Positions 20,715-25,991 of a stretch of 25,991 bases of DNA are shown in pieces. The stretch is from Bacteroidales bacterium UBA3834 (GTDB lineage Bacteria; Bacteroidota; Bacteroidia; Bacteroidales; P3), in NCBI GenBank assembly GCA_002392965.1, contig DGIA01000029.1:1-25991 (forward strand), read 5' to 3'. Each line of letters starts with the position of its first letter. The first letter of the stretch is position 1. The translations under genes were made by a program, and so were the position numbers. The notes under the pieces are model-generated. The model did no database searches and was not told the DNA's origin. It saw only the letters and a list, made by a program, of their open reading frames with translations.

Positions 20715-22712
20715 ATGAAGAAGTTTTTATCGATTGCAGTGGTGTTGCTATGTGCGGGCACCGCTTTTTCGCAGGAACGCCTCCTGCAATGGGACCAATT
20801 GATGGACCGCAGCCTCTATCCGCAACGCGAGATGATGAGCTTCATCTTCGCCCCCGACGGCAAGACCGTGACCTACTACAAGGGTGGCGAGGACAAGGGA
20901 TTCTATGGCTTCGACGGCAAGAAGGAGTTCAAGCTTACCGAAACCCAGCAGGACTGGCGCAAACCCAAGGACAACGACCCCAAGCAGGAAGAGCGTGTGG
21001 AGCTGAAGGAGGGTAACCTCTACGTGGATGGCAATCTGGTGGAGCGCGGCGACGGCTACAACGTGGTCCTCGGCGAGAGCGTGCACCGCAACGAGTTCGG
21101 CATCAACGGCGGTCTCTTCTGGTCGCCCAAAGCCTCAAGACTGGCCTTCTACCGCATGGATCAGAGCATGGTGGAAGACTACCCGCTGGTGAACACCAAG
21201 GCTCGCGAGGCCGAGGTGAAGCCCATCAAATACCCGATGGCCGGTATGAAGAGCCACTGGGTGACGGTGGGCGTGTGGGATTGTGCGGCGGAGAAGCTGG
21301 TGTATCTCAACACCGCCCGCGACACGTCGGTGCACGAGCGAGAGATGTACCTCACCAACATCGCCTGGAGCCCCGACGAGAAGTATGTCTATATCGCCAA
21401 AGTGAACCGCGAGCAGAACCACATGTGGCTCGAGCAGTACGACGCGACCACGGGTGCCTTCATGAAAGTGCTCTTCGAGGAGACCAACCCCCGCTACGTG
21501 GAGCCCTGCGAGCCGATGATATTCACCCCCAAGGGCGACCAGTTCCTGTGGTATTCGATGCGCGACGGCTACAAGCACCTGTATCTGTATAACATGGATG
21601 GTTCTCTTGTCAAGCAGGTGACCACCGGCGAGTACGAGGTCGAGGGCTTCATCCAGTTCGACAAAAAGGGAGAGAACATCTTCGTCTATGCCAACAAGGG
21701 CAACCTTGCCGGCCGCGACGCCTACCGTGTGAACCTGAAGAAGGGTACCATGGAGTGCATGACTATGACTGAAAACGGCCTGCACGGCACCCACAGCGTG
21801 GCCATCAACGAGGCAGGCACCATGTGGGTCGATATGTGGAGCAGCGTCAATGTGCCCATGCGCGCCGACCTGCGTGACTGGAAGCACAAGAACCCCGTCA
21901 AGACCTTCTTCGAGGCCGAGAACCCCCTGAAGGACTACGCCATGCCTGGCGTGAAGCTCGGCACCATCAAGGCTGCTGACGGCAAGACCGACCTCTACTA
22001 CCGCCTCATCACCCCTCCCAATATGGAGAAGGGCGAGAAATATCCCACCCTCGTCTATGTCTATGGCGGCCCGCATTCGCAGCTGGTCACCGACAGCTGG
22101 CTGGGCGGCGGCAACCTCTACTTCATGTTCCTCGCCCAGCAGGGCTATGTGGTCTTCACCCTCGACAACCGCGGCACCGACAACCGTGGCTTCGAGTTCG
22201 AAAGCTGCACCCACCGCCGCCTCGGCGAGATAGAGATGGCCGACCAGATGGAGGGCGTGAAGTTCTTGAAAAGTCTGGCTTTCGTTGACCAGAACCGCAT
22301 GGGCGTGGAGGGCTGGAGCTTCGGCGGCTTCATGACCATCACCATGAAGCTGGCGCACCCCGAGGTGTTCAAGGTGGGCTGCGCCGGCGGCCCGGTCATC
22401 GACTGGAAGTGGTATGAGATTATGTACGGCGAGCGTTACATGGACACTCCGCAGGAGAACCCCGAAGGCTACGAGGCCAACAGTCTGCTCAACAAGGCCC
22501 AGAACCTCGAGGGCCGCCTGCTGGTCATCCAGGGCGCCGAAGACAACACTGTGGTGCCGCAGCACAGCACCGAGTTCATCGAGCGCTGCATCAACAACTT
22601 CAAGCAGGTGGACTATTTCATGTACCCCCACCACGAGCACAACGTGCTGGGCCGCGAGCGCCTGCACCTGTACCAGAAGATGTTCCAGTATTACGAAGAT
22701 CATCTGAAATAA
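20715..22712 (+). CDS. Dipeptidyl peptidase IV-type S9 peptidase
   Basis: The 665-residue protein has a signal peptide (1-20, ending TAFSQ), a beta-propeller DPPIV N-terminal domain, and a C-terminal alpha/beta-hydrolase. The catalytic serine is S535 in GWSFGG, the acid D610 in GAEDNTV, and the histidine most likely H642 in YPHHEHNV; YVYGGPHSQ supplies the oxyanion tyrosine region. It should release X-Pro or X-Ala dipeptides from peptides in the periplasm. It is somewhat shorter than the usual 700-740 residues, without an obvious gap in a catalytic motif. The promoter is not evident: the 52 bases between the GxxExxY cassette end and the ATG contain no consensus. Confidence 0.9.
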   Translation: MKKFLSIAVVLLCAGTAFSQERLLQWDQLMDRSLYPQREMMSFIFAPDGKTVTYYKGGEDKGFYGFDGKKEFKLTETQQDWRKPKDNDPKQEERVELKEGNLYVDGNLVERGDGYNVVLGESVHRNEFGINGGLFWSPKASRLAFYRMDQSMVEDYPLVNTKAREAEVKPIKYPMAGMKSHWVTVGVWDCAAEKLVYLNTARDTSVHEREMYLTNIAWSPDEKYVYIAKVNREQNHMWLEQYDATTGAFMKVLFEETNPRYVEPCEPMIFTPKGDQFLWYSMRDGYKHLYLYNMDGSLVKQVTTGEYEVEGFIQFDKKGENIFVYANKGNLAGRDAYRVNLKKGTMECMTMTENGLHGTHSVAINEAGTMWVDMWSSVNVPMRADLRDWKHKNPVKTFFEAENPLKDYAMPGVKLGTIKAADGKTDLYYRLITPPNMEKGEKYPTLVYVYGGPHSQLVTDSWLGGGNLYFMFLAQQGYVVFTLDNRGTDNRGFEFESCTHRRLGEIEMADQMEGVKFLKSLAFVDQNRMGVEGWSFGGFMTITMKLAHPEVFKVGCAGGPVIDWKWYEIMYGERYMDTPQENPEGYEANSLLNKAQNLEGRLLVIQGAEDNTVVPQHSTEFIERCINNFKQVDYFMYPHHEHNVLGRERLHLYQKMFQYYEDHLK

Positions 22713-22739
22713 AAAAACATATAACCTATAACCCTTACA

Positions 22740-23351
22740 ATGTTTACCGGCATTATAGAGACGACGGCCAAGGTCGTCAAGATTGAGAAGGAGAACACCA
22801 ACTACCACTTCACGCTGGAGGTTCCGTTCGGCGACGAACTGGCCATCGACCAGAGCATGGCACACGACGGCTGCTGCCTGACGGTGGTGAAGGTCGATAA
22901 AGAGAAGAAACAATATGTGGTCACCGCCATGGACGAGACGATGCTGAAGACCAACCTCGGCACGTGGGTGGTAGGCACGGAGGTGAACGTGGAGCGATCC
23001 ATGCGCATGGACGGCCGCTTCGACGGCCACATCGTGCAGGGCCATGTGGATCAGACCGCCACCTGCACCAAGGTGGTCGATGACAACGGCAGCTGGCGCT
23101 TCTATTTCGAGTACGATGCCAAGAACGCCCCCAGCATCACCGTCCCCAAAGGAAGCATCAGTATCAACGGTGTGAGCCTGACGGTGGTCGATAGCGAACC
23201 CGGCATGTTCAGCGTGGCCATCATACCCTATACCTACAAGGTGACCAACTTCCACAATTTCAAGCCCGGCACGGTGGTGAACATCGAGTTTGACGTCTTC
23301 GGCAAATATGTGCAGCGACTGTTGGAACAATACATGGCAGCACAGAAATAA
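22740..23351 (+). CDS. ribE: Riboflavin synthase, alpha chain
   Basis: The 203-residue protein makes riboflavin from two molecules of 6,7-dimethyl-8-ribityllumazine. It has the invariant start MFTGIIE and two lumazine-binding repeats: the first about 1-97 with DGCCLTVV and ERSMRMDGRFDGHIVQGHVD at the join, the second from about 98 with GSISINGVSLTVVD and IPYTYKVTNF. Length is typical. It starts 27 bases after the DPP IV gene and 9 bases before the C69 dipeptidase gene on the same strand, so the three may share a transcript. The symbol ribE follows Bacillus-type use; other annotations use ribC. Confidence 0.95.
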   Translation: MFTGIIETTAKVVKIEKENTNYHFTLEVPFGDELAIDQSMAHDGCCLTVVKVDKEKKQYVVTAMDETMLKTNLGTWVVGTEVNVERSMRMDGRFDGHIVQGHVDQTATCTKVVDDNGSWRFYFEYDAKNAPSITVPKGSISINGVSLTVVDSEPGMFSVAIIPYTYKVTNFHNFKPGTVVNIEFDVFGKYVQRLLEQYMAAQK

Positions 23352-23360
23352 CAACTTCGT

Positions 23361-24938
23361 ATGAAAAGAACACTGCTCTTACTGGCATTTGCCCTACCAC
23401 TTACCCTGGTGGCCCAAATCAACACAAAGGAAAGTTGCACCTCAATCATGGTGGGCAAGAGAGCCTCGACCGACGGGAGCGTCATCACCTCGCACACGTG
23501 TGACGGCCGCTATCGCACCTGGATGACCATCGAACCGGCCGCAGACCATAAAAAAGGTGAAAAGCACGAAGTGCGCAAAGGGACGATGCACACGGTTTCG
23601 CCCAGCGACACCACAGGCATCCGTGTGGCCGGCACCATTGCCGAAGCCGAGCACACCTACGCCTACCTCAACACCTCCTACCCTTGTCTCAATGAGAAGC
23701 AACTGGCCATTGGCGAAAGTACCTTCGGCGGGCCCGACACATTGGTGAACCCCGACGCCATGTTCCTCATCGAGGAACTGGAACGAATTGCCCTGCAACG
23801 TTGCACCACAGCCCGTCAGGCCATCCTGTTGATTGGGAAACTCGTGGCAAAACATGGCTATGCCGATGGCGGCGAATGCATTACTATTGCCGACAAGAAA
23901 GAGGTGTGGCAGATGGAGATTGTCGGTTGCGGCCGCACAGAAACAGGAGCCGTATGGGTTGCCCAACGAGTGCCCGACGACCATGTGGCTGTGAGCTGCA
24001 ACATCCCGCGTATAGGCAAGTTGCAGCGCAACAATCCCGATTATTTCATGTGCTCAGACAACGTGGAAGCAGTGGCCAGGAAGTACAACCTGTGGGACGG
24101 CAAAGGAGAGTTTGTCTTCTGGAAAGCCTACAACACCACCTGGGCCAACGGCAGGAACTTCCGTGAGCGGGAGTGGTTCATCTTCAATGCGCTGGCTCCC
24201 TCCCAAGGGTTTACCTACGACATGGCGGAGCTGCCCTTCAGCGTGAAACCCGACAATCCCGTCGATGTCACCGACGTGATGGAACTCCTGCGCTCCACCT
24301 ACGAGGGCACCGACATGGATATGTGCAAAAACATGAAAGTGGTGGTCAACCGTAAACGTGACGACGGCAGCACCTACAAAGACACGGTGGTCAGCCCCGT
24401 GGCCAATCCCTGGCTTGGCTCGACCATGCAACAGACCCTCAACATGATAGCCCCCGGGACAATCACTTTCCGCCGTACTGTCAGCGTGGCCTGGTGCTCC
24501 TATTCATTTGTGGCCCAACTAAGAGACTGGCTGCCCGACCCTGTAGGCGGCATTTGCTGGATGGCCGTCGATAACCCGGGCCAAAGCCCACGAATACCTA
24601 TCTTCTGCGGCACCACTGAACTGCCCGAAGCCTTCAGCCATTGTGGCCAGAAAGCATATAACCCCGACGCCCTCCTGTGGCAGTACCGACGCGCCAACAA
24701 ATTGGCCACCGTGGCATGGCAACGCACCAAAAAGCAACACATGAACGCTGTACTACACCATGAAGGCACCGCATTCAGTGGATTGAAAGCCTTGGAAGAC
24801 AATATCAGATCCATGAAGAATCCCGACAAATCCAGCAAACAGCTCAATGCCTACACCAAGCAAATCTATGAGAATACAGTGGCAGCCTGGCGTCAGCTTG
24901 AGGCCGATTACTGGCAGCTTTTCGGCATGGGTTTTTAA
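23361..24938 (+). CDS. C69-family dipeptidase
   Basis: The 525-residue protein matches PepD-like N-terminal nucleophile dipeptidases. A signal peptide (MKRTLLLLAFALPLTLVAQ) and a few residues precede C26 in KESCTSIMVGK, the expected nucleophile once the pro-segment is removed. DGSVITSHTCDGRYR, a FGGPDTL segment, and YADGGECITIADKKEVWQMEIVG follow, as in the family. It should cleave dipeptides in the periplasm, which suits the upstream DPP IV as a dipeptide producer. It ends 9 bases before the convergent TIGR04076 gene, with no visible terminator. Confidence 0.9.
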   Translation: MKRTLLLLAFALPLTLVAQINTKESCTSIMVGKRASTDGSVITSHTCDGRYRTWMTIEPAADHKKGEKHEVRKGTMHTVSPSDTTGIRVAGTIAEAEHTYAYLNTSYPCLNEKQLAIGESTFGGPDTLVNPDAMFLIEELERIALQRCTTARQAILLIGKLVAKHGYADGGECITIADKKEVWQMEIVGCGRTETGAVWVAQRVPDDHVAVSCNIPRIGKLQRNNPDYFMCSDNVEAVARKYNLWDGKGEFVFWKAYNTTWANGRNFREREWFIFNALAPSQGFTYDMAELPFSVKPDNPVDVTDVMELLRSTYEGTDMDMCKNMKVVVNRKRDDGSTYKDTVVSPVANPWLGSTMQQTLNMIAPGTITFRRTVSVAWCSYSFVAQLRDWLPDPVGGICWMAVDNPGQSPRIPIFCGTTELPEAFSHCGQKAYNPDALLWQYRRANKLATVAWQRTKKQHMNAVLHHEGTAFSGLKALEDNIRSMKNPDKSSKQLNAYTKQIYENTVAAWRQLEADYWQLFGMGF

Positions 24939-24947
24939 TCACGGACA

Positions 24948-25247
24948 CTACAGACGCTCCAACAGGAAACTCACGGGCCGGAAGCCGTCATTGCAGCTGA
25001 TCATCGCGCTGTAAGGATTCTGCATCCAGCCGTCGTAAAAGTTTCCCTCGCCACGGGCCAACGATTCGACAAAACCACGCATCGACTCCCAGGCACTATC
25101 ACACATTCCATCGGGCTTTGCACCGCCTCGGGCGACCCATGTCTGTCCTTCGTGCACATCACAGGTATGCTCTATCGGATTCTCATAGAGTTGCTGCAAA
25201 TCTTTGTAGTCAGCCTTGCGGAGAGCTGTTATTTTCACATCGTACAT
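24948..25247 (-). CDS. TIGR04076-family small protein
   Basis: From the ATG at 25247 the protein has 99 residues and fits TIGR04076: a YDVKITALRKADYKDLQQLY start, CDVHEGQTWVA, MCDSAWESM, and a C-terminal ISCNDGFRPVSFLLERL. Three conserved cysteines sit in these motifs and may bind metal or a cluster; function is unknown. The open frame extends to 25460, but that part runs through both divergent promoters and through the DUF1846 gene start, so the later ATG is chosen. It is transcribed away from the DUF1846 gene. Confidence 0.75.
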   Translation of the reverse strand: MYDVKITALRKADYKDLQQLYENPIEHTCDVHEGQTWVARGGAKPDGMCDSAWESMRGFVESLARGEGNFYDGWMQNPYSAMISCNDGFRPVSFLLERL

Positions 25248-25264
25248 ATCCAATATTTTAGATT

Positions 25265-25273
25265 GCAAAGATA
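25265..25273 (-). promoter_or_regulatory. -7 box of the TIGR04076 gene
   Basis: On the minus strand TATCTTTGC (25273-25265) matches TAnnTTTG and lies 18 bases before the ATG at 25247. No good -33 box is found at the usual distance (TTTC at an 18-base spacer is the best). Confidence 0.4.
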
Positions 25274-25301
25274 CATTTTTTTCAGCAAACTGAAACTTTT
25301 T

Positions 25302-25332
25302 TTTGTCAGTATCGAAATTCTTCGTATTTTTG
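25302..25332 (+). promoter_or_regulatory. Bacteroidota-type promoter of the DUF1846 gene
   Basis: TTTG (25302-25305), a 19-base spacer and TATTTTTG (25325-25332) match the consensus, 45 bases before the ATG at 25378. Confidence 0.68.
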
Positions 25333-25377
25333 CACCCCGTATTTTTTGTTTTTAACATATATAAATTATCATCATTT

Positions 25378-25991
25378 ATGAAATACGGGTTCGACAACGA
25401 AAAGTATCTGCGGATACAGTCCGAACACATCAAGGAGCGCATCTCCAAGTTCGGCAACAAGCTTTACCTTGAATTTGGCGGTAAACTGTTCGACGACTAC
25501 CACGCCAGTCGTGTCCTGCCCGGCTTCGAGCCAGACAGCAAACTGAAGATGCTCACGCAGCTGAAGGACGATGCAGAAATTGTCATCGTCATCAGCGCTA
25601 CCGACATCGAGAAAAACAAGAAACGCGGCGACCTCGGCATCACCTACGACGAGGACGTGCTGCGCCTGCGCGAGGTCTTCATGGAGCGCGGCTTTCTGGT
25701 GAGCGGCGTTGTCATCACCCACTACAGCGGACAACCCAGCGCCACCGCCTACCGCGAACGCCTCGAGCGCCTGGGTATCAAGGCTTACTATCATTATATC
25801 ATCGAGGGCTACCCCACCAACGTCGAGCTCATCGACTCGGACGAGGGCTTCGGCAAGAACGACTATGTCGAGACCACGCGCCCACTGGTGGTCATCACCG
25901 CTCCGGGGCCCGGCAGTGGCAAGATGGCCGTCTGCCTCAGCCAGCTCTACCAGGAGAACAAGCGCGGCATCAAGGCCGGCTACGCCAAGTT
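25378..25991 (+). CDS. DUF1846 protein, C-terminus cut by the window edge
   Basis: The first 204 codons of a DUF1846 protein are present; full-length members have about 500 residues. Visible are the start KYGFDNEKYLRIQSEHIKER, LYLEFGGKLFDDYHASRVLPGF, IVIVISATDIEKNKKRGDLG, a THYSGQP segment, and a glycine-rich loop APGPGSGK (175-182) that looks nucleotide-binding. No signal peptide is present, so it should be cytoplasmic. The biochemical role of the family is not established as far as I know. The gene has its own consensus promoter. Confidence 0.88.
   Translation, partial: MKYGFDNEKYLRIQSEHIKERISKFGNKLYLEFGGKLFDDYHASRVLPGFEPDSKLKMLTQLKDDAEIVIVISATDIEKNKKRGDLGITYDEDVLRLREVFMERGFLVSGVVITHYSGQPSATAYRERLERLGIKAYYHYIIEGYPTNVELIDSDEGFGKNDYVETTRPLVVITAPGPGSGKMAVCLSQLYQENKRGIKAGYAK

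Noticed and set aside
21135..23354. A 739-codon open frame on the minus strand opposite the DPP IV and ribE genes
   Set aside because: It spans two well-supported genes and their gap, with low-complexity antisense composition. No start context or domain supports it.
25248..25460. Upstream extension of the TIGR04076 gene to 25460
   Set aside because: It would run through the divergent promoters and the start of the DUF1846 gene, and adds residues outside the family.

Overview
The window reads as a chromosome segment of an anaerobic Bacteroidota bacterium, most likely of order Bacteroidales. The grounds are: promoters of the TTTG / TAnnTTTG type with 19-20 base spacers; almost no Shine-Dalgarno sites; type IX secretion C-terminal sorting domains; a TonB-linked OMP_b-brl_3 receptor; and the mix of iorAB, phosphate butyryltransferase, periplasmic DPP IV and C69 dipeptidase. 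Genes are GC-rich and intergenic DNA is AT-rich. No rRNA, tRNA, CRISPR array or classical IS was seen. I cannot name a genus.

Layout. 1-2860: a partial membrane-protein start on the minus strand, a divergent DUF2075 helicase with an N-terminal PD-(D/E)XK domain, and an MGMT-family alkyltransferase. 3107-6163: a double-PAP2 acid phosphatase exported by type IX secretion, a PheC-like substrate-binding lipoprotein, and a Vsr endonuclease. 6411-8723: iorA and iorB (minus strand), separated by a repeat-rich spacer. 8936-9171: the orphan tail of a type IX secretion cargo, then a strong terminator. 9194-11101: a three-gene operon (minus strand) of a PqqD-like protein, an HprK-like kinase and a signal-peptidase/VanZ fusion. 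11260-13287: pyrH-frr-birA. 13279-14677: an ECF sigma factor, a membrane anti-sigma protein and a secreted protein, translationally coupled. 14727-18050: a solitary HsdR-N nuclease domain, an outer-membrane receptor and a PAS protein. 18200-19108: phosphate butyryltransferase. 19446-25991: a polyprenol-phosphate glycosyltransferase, a GxxExxY nuclease-fold gene between inverted repeats, DPP IV, riboflavin synthase, C69 dipeptidase, a TIGR04076 protein and the start of a DUF1846 protein.

How the genes fit together. DPP IV and the C69 dipeptidase release small peptides and amino acids. IorAB oxidises aryl-pyruvates made from aromatic amino acids to acyl-CoA, and Ptb can turn acyl-CoA into acyl-phosphate for ATP. 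This suggests amino-acid fermentation (inference). pyrH-frr-birA is housekeeping.

The most unusual points are: (1) the AT-rich GxxExxY gene lies between 26-base inverted repeats (25/26 identical), each followed inward by a GC hairpin with a TTC/GAA loop, which looks like a compact mobile cassette; (2) the PqqD / HprK-like / S26-VanZ operon has RiPP-type parts but no visible precursor; (3) several families of short-period repeats (8, 9, 11 and 16 bases) sit in spacers and gene leaders. One of them supplies the TTG start codon of birA, and related copies lie in frame inside vsr and birA.
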